DNA of 64,000 nt from Cryptomeria japonica (GCF_030272615.1 NC_081415.1:419428257-419492256); one strand, 5' to 3'. Counted from the first letter of the stretch, positions 44,998-57,102 are shown. The notes: generated by a model not told the origin, from the letters alone. Program-made: numbers and translations.

Positions 44998-45311
44998 TTA
45001 TAATTTCAGATCTGACTATTCATTTAATTCAAAATTCAAAATTTCCTTCCTAGATCTCATTTTCAAATTTAATCACATTAATTTAGTGGTTTAATTCACA
45101 AAAACCTTAATTTATAATTCTAAAATTTACCTCGTGGGTTGCATAATTTCTCAAATTAATTTTCAGATTTGATCTTTATGAATGTTATGCTATGATCTAC
45201 ATGCATTTATCTTTCAAGTTCACAAATCAAATTGCTCAATTAATCATTTTTCACAAAAAAATGCATTGCTTAAAATCATAATTTTTAAATTCAAATTCAA
45301 ATTTCCCTCCT

Positions 45312-47342
45312 TTGTGCATGAGTTTTACTACCATTAGTCCTACCTATAATATTCCCATGAGAAGAAGTTGTAGAATTAAGGTTTCCCAAGGTTTAATTAC
45401 TATGGATATGGAGCCTAATTTGGATAACTTGTTTCATGAGAATGTGGTTGGTTCTTCTATTCGAGTAATTGATGTTAGTTATCCCCATTCTTTACATAGT
45501 TCTCATGATGAGGGTGAATCACTAACTAGGGTTTTCTTTGACCAATTGGAGGAGATTGACAATGAATTTGAAAATATTCAACAACAGATATCTCAACAAT
45601 ACCTAGAAAGTGAGGCTATCCCATTGACTGAAGGATTAAAAAAATGGTTCAAAGTGATAAAGTGGGCTTTGATTTTTTGTGTGGCCTTTCTCATATTGTT
45701 GACACCATTATCATGCCTTTGAAAAGTTGTGATGAAATCCTTGGTTACACTCAACCTCCTAGTCAAGTTAATCATTCTATTCTTGTGACTACTTCTATGA
45801 CTAGTTTCCTACTTTTACATCCAACATCATGACTACTTCTATACAAAATGTTATTCCTGCACATGTTAGTCAAGAGGGCAACATTAATAATCAAAACTCT
45901 TTCATCCCTGCTTTTGTGAGTCTTCCATTTTTTACCCAATCATCTCCCATACCTACCTATCATAGTATTCCACCTCCTTATTCTCAACCTCCTCCTTCAT
46001 TCAAAAATGTTACTCCTCCATCCCAATCCAACATGTCTAATTTCAATCCATCAACTGAAGAAACTAGTAATAGCCTATCTCAAACTGTATCATCATTGCA
46101 ATAACAAATAGCTTACATGACCTAGTCCAAGTTTAATGTGCCCACATTTGATGTAGCAAGCCCATTATATAATGATATTGTTCGTGTTGTCCCCCCTAAA
46201 CATGTGGAAGTCCCTCAATTGGAGCTTTATAATTAAAAAAGTGATCTTGTGACTCGTGTGAAAATATTTCAAACTTTGTGAAGTGATTTTGCTTATGATC
46301 AAAGACTTTTGGCTAAATTGTTTGCTAGAATATTTAGAGATAAATCTTTACAATGGTATTGTTCTTTTCCTCCTTATTCAATTACATCATTTAAACAATT
46401 GGCTAATGCTTTCATTCAACAATTTTACAATAATATTGGTCCTAAGATTACTTTGACTGATTTGATGCATTGTAAGCAAGGTGTTAAAGAAAAAGTTACT
46501 AATTTTATTGGTAGATATAAGCATTTGTATTCTCAAATTTCTTATCCTATTCCTAATCAAGATGTTTAAAGAATTTTAATTTCTAATTTTCAAAAATACA
46601 TTAGGGATAAGCTTCTCTTTTCTGAGTTTACTTCATTTAGGTAGTTGTGCACAGTACTTCATAACTATCAGTTGCAAGTGAGTCAATTTGAACAATCTCT
46701 TTCAATGGCTCTAGTTGATAAGAATGAAAGTGCTCAACAACCTTTTGCAAAGTTTAAACTGAACAAGGGATTCATCAAGTTTAATGACAACAATAATACT
46801 GAGGTAGCAGCCACAACAACAGGTGTGCCTCCTTTATCCAAGTATTTTAGAAAGGAATTTACTCCTCTTTCTAAATATTTTCATATAAATATGACATAAT
46901 TGTTACAAAAAATGTGTTGAAACTTCCTCCCATCAAACCAATTGACACAACCAAACCCTTTCCACCTTACCATGATGCCAAAGACTTTTGTCCATATCAT
47001 CATCAACCTGGTCATGGCATTGAAAAGTGTTATTCCCTAAGGAGTAAAATTCAAGACCTTATTGATAACAATACCATAGTTGTAGCTAGTGTGAATGAGA
47101 AAGGAAACAAATCCTTAGCTCCTCCTAATCAAAACCTCCAAATATTTACCAATCCTTTGCCTTCTCATTCTACTAATGTGATTGAGTTTGAGCATCTTGG
47201 CTTTTCTAATAATGATCTTGGCCTTGAGTCTAATAATGTGGTAAATCTTATCGATAAACCTACACCTCCTAAGGACCTATGTATCACTTTTGATCTTAGT
47301 GAGAATATTAAAGAGCCTGATGGCCCACTGTATATCACTTAG
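45312..47342 (+). pseudogene. gag: gypsy Gag of E (capsid and zinc knuckle)
   Basis: The frame opens at 45312 (MCMSFTTISPTYNIPMRRSC) and runs through a Ser/Pro-rich segment (45829-46104) to the retrotransposon-gag capsid at 46309-46569: LQWYCSFPPYSITSFKQL, FIQQFYNNIGPKITLTDLMH and KQGVKEKVTNFIGRYKHL. A zinc-knuckle-like CPYHHQPGHGIEKCYSL lies near 46990-47040. Stops and frame changes break it near 45720, 46102, 46567 and 46640. The capsid motifs are those of Tat-type gypsy Gag. This is the capsid function missing from D. Confidence 0.85.
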
Positions 47343-48590
47343 AAGATCAAAGACATGCTCTCATGAGGAGTGCTCATTGATCTAGTGTGTATGGCTAATG
47401 TGATAAGAATATCTTTATACCTTACAATTACATTAAGTGACATGTGATAAATTTGATATGGTAATTAATATATTTGATGATTTGTTTTCTTTTTTTATTG
47501 GTTCTATTACTCTTGCCATTAAGGTTGGTACTAAATCTTTAGATGTTAATTTTGATATCATACCTACATTAGATCAATTTCATGTGAAGTTGGGACATTC
47601 TTGGATCTCTTCCATGAAAGTGATTCATTCTACTGTTCATAAGTGTTTGAAATTTCCTCTTAATGAAAAAATAATAACAATTAATCATAGAATGTACCAA
47701 CCCACAATGAGGCATGGAGATGTTAATCTTGACAATTACTTTTGGTCTAAGCAATTTGAACCCCTTAAGTCTCAAAGTGATGCTCTTTTTCAATCTTATC
47801 AAAGGTGGAAGAATGAGATGATCTTATCCTTAAGTAAGCCTAGAGATCTGAATCCCACTCCTATTCTTCATGATAGACCTATTACTCCTCCTCATGATGG
47901 ACTTGGTCTCCTTCCTACACCATCTATTCCTCCTTTATATGCTACAATTCCACCTCCTACATCTTACAAAGGGAAGCACTTGACATATCCTATCTTTCAA
48001 ACTATAAAACCTTCTCCCATGTATCCTTCCTTAAAGGAAGATAAAAAGCATATGCCTATTGATCCTAACCCTTCACAACCTTCAGCTGAAACTAAAAGAA
48101 ACTATTGTGAGAGAGAACACTGACAAAGATGCCGTGCTAAGGCTTGTGAACTTGCTCCTCAACCCATTTCCTTCCCGAAGACTCCAAATGTTGGCATGGT
48201 CCCACTTGTCCAATCTTCACCTATCCCTAGGGAGGAAGTTCAACCTAAATCTCCAAGACGTAAAATACCTAATAAAAATGATGATTCATGTTCTATTCCA
48301 ATTAATAGTCCTATTTTTATAAATCTTGATGAAGAGATGGATGAAAATGGTGTTCATGCTAACAATGTTGATGATAATGATGATGGATATGAATACGTTG
48401 ATGTTGACAATGATTTATCTAAATAATTTTCACAAGCATTAATCTTAGCTCCTATTAACAAACAAAGTGATCCATCATTAGAGCATGGTCCTTGTTTGGA
48501 ACTTGTGGTAGCTTCATCTATTACATATTGTCCATCTTCCCAAAACAATGTCGAGCAAGATTGGGAGGCAAATGAGCTTCTTGATTAGCT
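47343..48590 (+). pseudogene. gypsy protease remnant and downstream tail (E)
   Basis: GVLIDLVCMANVI near 47365-47405 sits where D has the protease active site; here only the first Asp is retained. It is followed by GSITLAIKVGTKSLDVNFDI and QFHVKLGHSWISSMKVIHST, corresponding to the D protease end (RPWIHRMQAVPSTLH). A proline-rich and then acidic tail (DEEMDENGVHANN) runs to about 48590, interrupted by stops. The place where RT would begin is never reached, so pol was deleted or never present. Confidence 0.75.
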
Positions 48591-48608
48591 TCATTCATGT
48601 CGTAGATT

Positions 48609-48640
48609 CTCTTTCTCTCTCTCTCTCTCTCCTCTCTTGA
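48609..48640. repeat. (CT)n microsatellite
   Basis: About 30 bp of CT-rich repeat between the E coding region and solo LTR F. Confidence 0.9.
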
Positions 48641-48685
48641 TTGTTTGCAAACTTCTCTACTTGTTTCTCAATTCTTCTTTTTCTT

Positions 48686-50143
48686 TGTTGTCATTTTGGC
48701 ACTAAGTTGTCATTGATATCAACCGGTGGAGATTGAGCATGGAGGACAGTTACTTGTTCATGATGAAGAGACAAAATGTTAAAAGTTGTCTTAGACCACC
48801 GGAAGTAAAGATGTGCAATCGGTACAGGATGCTATACCGGTTAACAGAAGAAGAACACTCTACTTGCAAAGGGTTTTACCGGTATGTGTTTGCTGAAATG
48901 ACTGCGTGTTGGTAGGCCATGTCTTGATCGATGTGATGCCATGTGAAGCTAAGGTGGCAAGTAGGGTGTGGTTGGTGAAGCTTCATCGATAGGATTGATG
49001 AAACAAATAATCGCCATTAATGAAGGAGCCACAAATCATGAGATTGCATCAAACTGATTGCGGCTTGAGGAAAAAGGAATGACAGAGGAAGATTAGGGAG
49101 CAGTTGGCACCTGGATCGAAGCAAGAAGATCAGATTGAAAGAATACCTTGAGAAGGAAATAGTGGATATATTAATAGTAGTTTAACAGATACAAATCGAT
49201 ATAACGAATTGTGTTTTCCTTATCTAGAAAACGTATTTTAAAAGGCATGAAAATGGCAAAAATGAATAAATGGACATCAAAGTGATCAGATCATGCAGGA
49301 TCTAATTGGATTTGGTTTGCCTCATAGATGGTGAGGAAACCCTAACCGTAAAAAAATTGAATTGCATTTTGGCGGGAAATCACTCGATAAGAGATGAGAG
49401 CTCTGGATAGAAGACAATTGATGTGGTGAAGATTGTGGGGTGAAGAGAAGAGAGAGGAAGCAAGGAGAAAACTGAAGAAGGAGATCTGAGGAAGTTACAA
49501 AGTGAGAGAGAGCAAGTAAACTGGTGAGAGGATTCTATTCTACTGATAGAGTGTGATACCAATGATGTGCAGAGAGTGAGGTTTAGATTCAGTAGAGAAG
49601 CAGCAGGTGCAAAGCAGGAAGAAGAGTGAGTCAGTAAAGGAGAGAAGGTACTTCATAGATAGAGTAAGACATTTGATAAGGTTGGAAGATTCACTTGTAA
49701 CATGATAAAAACTTATGTAATTTAAGTTTACATTGTGAACATTGAGTTGTAGCTCAGTGCAGGGGTTGGTGCTTCATTGGGTTGTAGCCCATAAATCTGA
49801 TAGGGGTTGTAGCTCCTTGGGTTGGTGCCCTAAAGTCAGGGGTTGGTTCTCCTTGGGTTGGTGCCCTAAAATTTGTAATTGTGTTTTATTGTGGGGTTGG
49901 ATTGGAGCAGTAGACTCCAGCAACATTGCTCACCGAGGTTTTTCCCATATTGGCTTTTCCTCGTAAATCTGGTGTTGTGAATCTCTTGTGTGTGAGTGAT
50001 CCTTTTGTTTTTCTCTCTTACCTTACCGGTATGACTGTTTAAGTGGCTAAGGAGTTAATTGATTATTTAAAAGAAGATCAGTAAAGACAAAAGGTTGGAA
50101 ACTATTGATTCACCTCCCTCTCAGTGGTATTTTGTGTTCAACA
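48686..50143 (+). mobile_element. solo LTR F, copia-like, inside E
   Basis: 1,458 bp starting TGTTGTCATTTTGG and ending TGTTCAACA, flanked by TTCTT (48681-48685) and TTGTT (50144-50148), one mismatch. It carries the family landmarks: CATTGATATCAACCGGT near the start, CCGAGGTTTTTCCCA, and a TTGATTCACCTCCCTCTCAG end block. Four GGTTG(T/G)(A/T)GC-type repeats occur at 49745-49875. No interior or second LTR remains, so LTR-LTR recombination is inferred. Confidence 0.8.
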
Positions 50144-50806
50144 TTGTTGTCCCTAGTGTTTTTTACTTGAGAATGATGCAAAGTGTTGAGATCTCTTTTG
50201 GTCTCTCCCATGTTTACTCAAAAGACACATGTTCCCTTCTTCCATTGTGGTTCTACTTTCTTTTGGGGATGAGGACAATTCAATACAAATATATACATGA
50301 TATACATTATTTATTATAAAATCATATTGATCCCAGAGATAAGTAGAACCCTTTTGTGCTTTGTGTTTTTTGATCATTATCCTTTGGTATATCCTCTTCT
50401 TGGGGGAATATCGGTGTGATAATGTGCTTCTCTCTTGGATGAATGTATACTACCTTAAATAAATTGCTCCCATTGTGGTGTACACAATCTCTTTAACATG
50501 GGGCCATACAATCTGCTCAATGTTTCTCTCTCTTGCATATCTCTATACTCAAGTTACTCATAATTTTCTTTTCGTGACTCATGGTGAGTGAACCTTACTA
50601 GGCTAGTAGTCATGGTTCTCTTTTCTTTCTCTTTCTTTTGATGTCCCTTCTATCTTGATCTTGAAGTTGTAAGATACCTAAAGTCCATTGGGGGCTTGGT
50701 GTGTCTTGCCTCCTTAGCATCTTGATAAAAGCCTTTTCAATGTGAACCTTTTGTACTTTACCAAGAGTATGCTTAGTCTCATACTCCTACTAAAGTGGGG
50801 GATAAA
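50144..50806 (+). other. 3' non-coding region and polypurine tract of E
   Basis: About 660 bp without ORFs or RT/integrase motifs, ending in AAAGTGGGGGATAAA (50792-50806), which primes plus-strand synthesis next to the 3' LTR. D has the same tract with one base changed. Confidence 0.8.
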
Positions 50807-51937
50807 TGTAGCATCCTAAATTGTACTCCCTTACAATTTTTTCTGTATTTGAGCCCTCACCTTGGTGTTCATGCTCTAAGGCTTGAAAATGACCTATTTT
50901 TGTTCTTGCTATGCAAATTTATCACCATTTTCAATGCCTACATCATCCTTCCCTTTGGTTCTAGTCTCTGATTGCGTAGGACCATGACATGGTGCCTTGG
51001 TCTCCTCATGACTAGAGAGCCCAATGCCCTGGTCCTCCCAATTAAGACCTTTGGGCCCCTTAACAGTCATAAAATGTAAAGTATAAAGGGAGGTCTATCC
51101 CTCTCATTTTAGAATCCACACACATGAAATTCAATTTGAAATCAAGAATTAAGCATTCAAGGTCAAGGAAGCAAGCAATCAGTCTTCTTTCAAGCATTAA
51201 AGTAAAGATAAAGTCAAGATTTAAGCATTGGAGTTGACATGCATGTTTTATGTTATTGAAGGCTTCATGAAACCCTAATTTCGTGTGGAGACAAACCAAA
51301 CTTCACAAGGATGTATAACATTTGTGTTCCAGTCATTATTCAACATCTCCCTCAAAAGGAAAACATTTTCCTTTATTGTAATTCAATTAGATTTCATTTC
51401 TATTTCATGGTTAATTCCAAAACTAGGGTTTGACCCAAGGCAAACCCCTATTCACAACATATTTCCTTTCTCTAGTGTGTGGAGGAATAGGTATGAATCT
51501 GCGATCTTGGGGATAAGCTTTATTTATAGAGACAAATCATTCCCCCATCAAAGTGCAAAAAGTGCAGAGGACTAGAGAAACCATCACACCAGTCCTAACA
51601 AATTAGGAGCTCCTTCTGGGAATAGATCTAAATCCTCTTACAATCCTCAGATCTAGGTTTGTGGCTCAATCCAATGACTATAGCTCATTTTTTATGCATC
51701 TTTACATCAATTTCCAACACATTTACATTAATTTCAGCATTTTTACAATTCACCTCAAAAGAGGATAGTTCAATCCAATCCCTTGGTAAATCCAATAGAA
51801 TTATCTGCCCTTATCCTTGTAGGTTTCTAGCTAGATCTATTGGGTTTACCTCCCTCTTTTAATGTAGTGGTCCCTAAGTCATAAAATTAGTGGTTTCTTC
51901 CTTCTATGATGAAAACCCTATTTTTTCACCCACTACA
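50807..51937 (+). repeat. 3' LTR of E
   Basis: 1,131 bp, TGTAGCATCC to CCCACTACA, partner of 43455-44649. Many substitutions and indels separate the two, so E is older than D. Confidence 0.92.
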
Positions 51938-53219
51938 AGGAACAATAACTTTTATCTTTGGTATTGGCCACAAGAGTTGAAGATGACACACCTTTACCAC
52001 CTTGGTTGGTCTCTAATACTCCTAAATGAAGAAGCAAGAGATCTCTCCAGATTAATTTGATTTTAGCCAGTTGGTTCCTACCTAGCCAAGCATTACAAAG
52101 AAGCATAAGACTTTGTCCAGAGTCAAGGTAGATAAGTCCAAGAACAAGTATGTTGAATTGGCAGTACCTCCTCCAGACACAGATATTGACAAAATCTAGC
52201 CTATAGATTATGTTATCAATGGGATTCAGTTGGGTAGGCAAACCCATGAAGTAACCATTCTATGCTTAATCATCTTTTCATAATCTTGTGGCAAGGTATA
52301 ATGAAGTGAAAGTGAAAAAGGATAAACTTAAGAAACAAATGGAACAACTCACCACTGTGTTGATTAAGATAACAAAATCTTTAAATATAATTGAGCCAGT
52401 GACCAAAACAACTCACCATTGTGTAGATTAAGATAAAAAAAGTCTTCAGAGATAATTGAGGTAGTGACCTCATGATTCGACGAGAAAATCATCAAAAAAT
52501 ATTAGAAGGTTACTTCACGCGGGAGATCAGTGAGTGAATGGATAGATAAGATATTAAGTCAAGGAACACATCTTCTATGCTCTCTAGTCACATTTATTAA
52601 CAGTTTGGAAGGTGCTAAGTCTAAGGTAGATAAAACATTTGATCTACTTTCACAAGAATTGGGGACAAAAGAGAAAGACTTCAGTTCTTGGTTGAAGTTA
52701 GAAGTTTTTCAGTTGGATGTTTTGATCGATAATGGAGTGATTCCTTTGAGAAACATGTATATTGAACAAGGAGAAGCATTGGAACATCAGATGAACACTT
52801 TGGAAATTCTCATCAAGGATATGCAAAAGGCACAAAAAGTATGTAATGATAAAGGAAAGGAAATCATTGAAAAGGTATTGGAGCTTCCGTGCACATTCTT
52901 TCATGAGAATCATAAGCCTCTCCATGAAGATGTTATCATCAAAGAATTCATATTGCTAATCAGAGAAGAGGTTGACATAGAAGTTTTCTCAATATCTTTA
53001 ATTGATAAATTAATAGATATTCAGGTTAATATGGACAACTTGGCTTCCCTTCTGAACAAGTAGAAGAGATGTTATTTTGGCCTTGGAGATTCTATCACTC
53101 GGGTCAAAGTTGTCACAAGTCATACTCAAGAACCTAATGAACAACAAATGAAGATTTCTTTGCAAAAGTTTGAAGAATTCATGAAATAGGATCATAATGG
53201 AGTGTTTGGTGATGCTTAG
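51938..53219 (+). pseudogene. decayed ORF G, C-terminal coiled-coil part
   Basis: Resumes the ORF interrupted by E. The clearest segment, 52530-53063 (MSEWIDKILSQGTHLLCSL to MDNLASLLNK), is a helical, coiled-coil protein. The frame runs on past a TAG at 53061 to tandem TAG stops at 53217. Function unknown. It is linked to 41225-43449 by position and strand, supported by the E target duplication. Confidence 0.5.
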
Positions 53220-55010
53220 TAGTTTTACATTTTTTGAAGTTGTAGGTGCATTTTTGTAGTAAGAATTTGACACTTCAACTATCATTTTATATTTATATTT
53301 TTGCATCTAAGATATGCACAAGTTCCAAGTCAAGTAGAACTCATTTTTTACTTAGTCATAGTTATTTGTAATTTTCCCTAGATTAGCTCATTACTCCTCT
53401 CTAATATATATGAGGGTGCTCATTAGCATTTTTACCTTTAATTTTATGCAACAAAACTCTACCAAAGTGAAGAGAAAAGTAAAACTTTGAGTTCATTTTT
53501 TAATATATACAAACTTGATCAAATAAAAGAACATCTCTGGCATTCAAACTTTGTGTTGAATTCATTATGGTTTATGATGAAGTGTTCTTATGTCATTCTC
53601 ATTGTAGAATCTTGTTTTGATTGAGAAAAATCATTGTGGAGAGGTATTGTTAAAGAGTAGAATAAATCTTGTTATGTTAACTTTGTTTTACATTTTGGCA
53701 TTTGTAAGGTAGAATTGGCACACAGATGACCATTTAAAGACTTTGTGAACCAACTGAAACTTAAAGCAAGGATAGCAGGTTATTTTAAATCCAAATAAGC
53801 ATAAAAATCCAAATAAAATCAATAAATTAACTAACTTATACCTTGAAAGAGAGGAGTCTCTCTTGTTCCTCTGATTTGGACACTAGTTGAAGCCAAGCAA
53901 GCACCACTGCTTGACTTGTTTGGATTGGTCCAATAGTGAGATGTGGATGGCTCTCCAAGTTGCACAACAATGGATGGATGTGAATGAGGATGGATTATGG
54001 AGTCAAACTAAGGCTATGATTGGGATGCTCTTGATAAACTAAAATTAGCAGCATGAAGTTACTTGGATTGTGGATGATCAAGTGAAGGGATGGAGACCCC
54101 AATTTTGAGAATTGAATAGAGGAAAATGGACGGTCAAGATTGAAGAGGAATGGAGGGTTAGGATTTGAGGAAAGGAGATCACATGGATCAAGGGACAATG
54201 ACATAACAAAGAGGGGTGGAGACCAAGAGATTTTCCTTAAAGGCATTTCTTGTCTCCACCCTCCTCAAGGTACATGGGGAAGAGTTCCCAATACACCTAG
54301 GAGGAATAAAAGGAATTAAAAAAATTCCTTGGGGGATGCACATGGAATTAAAAATTCCTAAGATATTGTGTACATGGGGATTGCAAAATAGAAAAAGAAT
54401 TTTAAAATTCCTTGGGAAGGTGAGAAGCATGGGAGAATGTGAGATTTTGAAAATCTCACATTCACCCAAAAGGGGAGAATTTAAGGTGGAAGGTGAGAGG
54501 GGGACAAAGAGGATTAGCCATAAATGGCTATAGTTGACTTTTGTGCCTAATCATGGGGATTAGGCATTAGCAAGGGTTTAGGGGGACTATTTACAAGAAT
54601 TAGGTGAGGATTAGGAGCAAGTGGGATTTGTAGGAGGATTTGACTAGGAGAGAGAATGAGTGGAGGTAATTAAAAATTGAAGAATAATGCTAAGTAGGAT
54701 TAAGAGAGTTTTTAGAAGAATTAATTAGACTAATTATGGATTAGGAAAAGGTGATTTGTAGGAATCACAAAGATTAATTAATTAATTGAGTTTAATTAAT
54801 TAAAAAGGGGGATTAGAAAGAATTTATTTTGAATACCTTAGAAGAAGAAAGGAAAATTGATTTATTGATAAATCAATCATTGGACTATAGTGACAATATT
54901 AATTAGATTAAACTTAATTAATATTGAGAAGAATAAAGACTAACATAATTTAATGAATTAATTATGTAGGAGATCTAAATTAATTAAAATAATTAATTTA
55001 AGTGTCTACA
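53220..55010 (-). repeat. gypsy LTR H (right edge clear, left edge not)
   Basis: The right edge is at 55010: plus-strand GTGTCTACA then ATTTTCCCTTCTTTT, i.e. minus strand AAAAGAAGGGAAAAT then TGTAGACAC, a polypurine tract joined to an LTR start. The left part (from about 53.9 kb) has no ORF and is rich in TTAATTAATT near 54770-54990. I cannot locate the left LTR end or a target duplication; part of 53220-53900 may belong to G. Confidence 0.55.
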
Positions 55011-55271
55011 ATTTTCCCTTCTTTTACACAAAGGTAAAATTTGGCGATGGGTAAAAGATAGAAGAAAAGAGATGCCCCGACGTAAAGCATGGGTGGTGTA
55101 TGGCCCCTTGAGAATTTTTCATTTTTGAAAAAAAATAGAGGGAAATTATCAAAAATAAGAAAGAAAGAAGGAAAATAATGAATGAATGAGAGAGAAAGGA
55201 AGAAATAATTGAGGAAAATATGAGAAGAGATAGAAGAAGGAAAGAGATAAAGGGGCGGGCCCACGAGGGGG

Positions 55272-55280
55272 CCCATATAA
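55272..55280 (+). promoter_or_regulatory. possible promoter of H antisense ORF
   Basis: GGGCCCATATAAGCCAC, about 85 bp before the ATG at 55359. The spacing is close to that of the TATA-like site before the antisense gene of D. Support is by analogy only. Confidence 0.35.
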
Positions 55281-55358
55281 GCCACACATGGCCCAATGAA
55301 GGGTCATTATCACACATAACCATTGGAGCAAATCAAAGGTTAGAAAGCAGAAGGGGAG

Positions 55359-56123
55359 ATGGACTACATTCCCACACACGAGCACCGCATTGAGAGGTTT
55401 CATTGGCATGAGAGGCCCACCAGGTACGGTCCACCAGTATGTACCCTAAGCCTGCCCTATGGTTTGATAGTTTTAGAGTAGAATTTAGGGGCTAGAATTA
55501 GACCAATATTTTAGCGGGGTAGGCACATTGATCGTCATTTTAGTGTGCACACTCCTAGGTTAGCGTGACCATTGGCAAATAGCGCTAGTGCATGAAAGGA
55601 TTAGGGGTCTGAGGGGGTTTTGGGGTGAGCATACATGCATGGTGCGATTGCCCGTGCTGGTGTAGGTTAGGGTTTAGATATGGGATTGGGGAAAAGGGGC
55701 GCGTGACATGAGTTCCCGCATTGATTGGGATTAAGTCCCAGGTCTGGGTTTTTAGTGCATGCAATTGTGGCATAGCACAACTACCAGAGATTTGGCATGA
55801 GCATTGGATGAAATAGCACGAGCGATAGGGAGGTTGAAAAATGAAGAATTTGATGAGTATAAGTGTAGGAAGTGGCTTAGGGAGGTATCATGAATGCTTT
55901 GGGAATAGGATAAGGGGAGGGTAAGGAAGAATGACAGGGATAATTACATGGTTTGCATAAATGCATGTGGATTTAGGGTCATCTGTATCAAGAGAGCATT
56001 GGTCGATGACGATGAGGCTATACAGGCGGTTAGGGGCAAACGAGATGGAGACATTGAGCGCCATAGGATTGGATTTTGTCAGCCGATGGCCGAGGATTAG
56101 ATCACACACCACCATGATGAGTG
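55359..56123 (+). pseudogene. antisense spliced ORF of H, first part
   Basis: Proposed exon 1 is 55359-55423 (MDYIPTHEHRIERFHWHERP), with donor CAG|GTACGG. A 364-bp intron ends CTACCAG at 55787, and exon 2 starts at 55788. Phase 2 is kept. Exon 2 is helical (IARAIGRLKNEEFDEYK, INACGFRVICIKRALVDDDE), with stops TGA, TGA, TAG and TAG. Element I cuts it at 56123. The plan matches the D antisense gene: short exon 1, intron of about 370 bp, long exon 2, opposite strand to the LTR. No PMD signature is seen in the part present. Confidence 0.5.
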
Positions 56124-57029
56124 TGTTGGCAATTGACACTCATTAGATTTATTTTGTTGTCATTGATGGCAACAAGATTTCATGGAAGTCACAAATCGGT
56201 ACTAGGAGGCATATACCGACAGATACCGGCATTGGAAGAATTCAGGCCTACACCGGCACCGACACCAACATTAATACTTCAAAGAAGCCGACATCAAGGA
56301 ATATTTATTTAGTAAATCATTTTGTAATTATTGTTGAGGCCGACATTGAATATCTTTTGTAAATGCATTGTAAACTGACATAAGGCATATCATGTGTAAT
56401 AGGTATATAAGTCAGTCTGCTACGTCAATTTAATATATGATGTGATAATGATGGAATATAGATAGACATATAGCAGAACTATGAGCTATGAAATATATGT
56501 ATAGAGATCATTTTTGTATGCAAATATTATATCATGCAATGATCTACAAATAGCTTGGAAAATTCCTAGGGGAGAAGTAATATCGGTAATAGTTCAAGTT
56601 TGTGAACCGGTACAGAGAAGAACCAGAACCAGAACTCTATCTGGCATAGCAGATGCATTCTTGAGTTCATTTTCAATAATTTACTTTGGCAGAAAGCTTG
56701 TAGTCAGTGAGGCTCTTTAGTGATGAGTAGTATGCTCTAGGCAATGTATCTTCCTACAAGTGCAGGCCCTTGTTTTATGTAATATCTTTTCATATGGCCA
56801 ATGAACTAATATTGTGGGTCACAAATCCCACCATGGTTTTTCCTCATTGAGGTTTTCCACATATAAATTCTCTGTGTTATGGTGTTCATTTATGTGGATG
56901 GTTTATTTTCTTCTTGTTATATGCTTATTTGTTTACCGGTACATACATGCATAGTTTAGAAAGTTAAAAATTGTTGATTCCGACAGAATATTGATTCACC
57001 CCCCCTCTCAGTGTTCTCAGAGCCTAACA
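56124..57029 (+). repeat. 5' LTR of I
   Basis: 906 bp, TGTTGGCAATTGACAC to AGCCTAACA. It carries TATATAAG at 56404-56411, the CATTGATGGCAACA arm near 56161-56174 and ATACCGACAGATACCGGC near 56214-56231. Clearly homologous to the LTR of B. Confidence 0.93.
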
Positions 57030-57031
57030 AT

Positions 57032-57044
57032 TGGTATCAAAGCT
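57032..57044 (+). other. primer-binding site of I (tRNA-iMet)
   Basis: TGGTATCAAAGCT, two bases after the LTR, the same variant as in C. Confidence 0.9.
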
Positions 57045-57102
57045 TGGTACCTCGAAATAAGTTTAACAGCTTGAGGAAGATCTTGAAACCAGAATCTTTG
57101 AC

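Larger units (their letters stand above)
43455..51937 (+). mobile_element. gypsy gag-protease element E, no RT or integrase
   Basis: LTRs 43455-44649 and 50807-51937; flanks AAGAA (43450-43454) and AGGAA (51938-51942), a duplication with one change. Interior order: primer site, duplicated non-coding leader with a small retroposon, gag with capsid and zinc knuckle, a protease remnant, a non-coding 3' region with solo LTR F, and the polypurine tract AAAGTGGGGGATAAA. RT, RNase H and integrase motifs are absent. The primer site and polypurine tract match D, placing E in the same Tat-like branch. Without F and the retroposon it is about 6.9 kb. It is a non-autonomous derivative with old, diverged LTRs. 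Confidence 0.88.

Noticed and set aside
41225-53219. ORF G as a fifth ORF2 of the B family
   Set aside because: Similar overall plan, but none of the conserved ORF2 blocks (VTGLP, CEW, LYNKL) is present.
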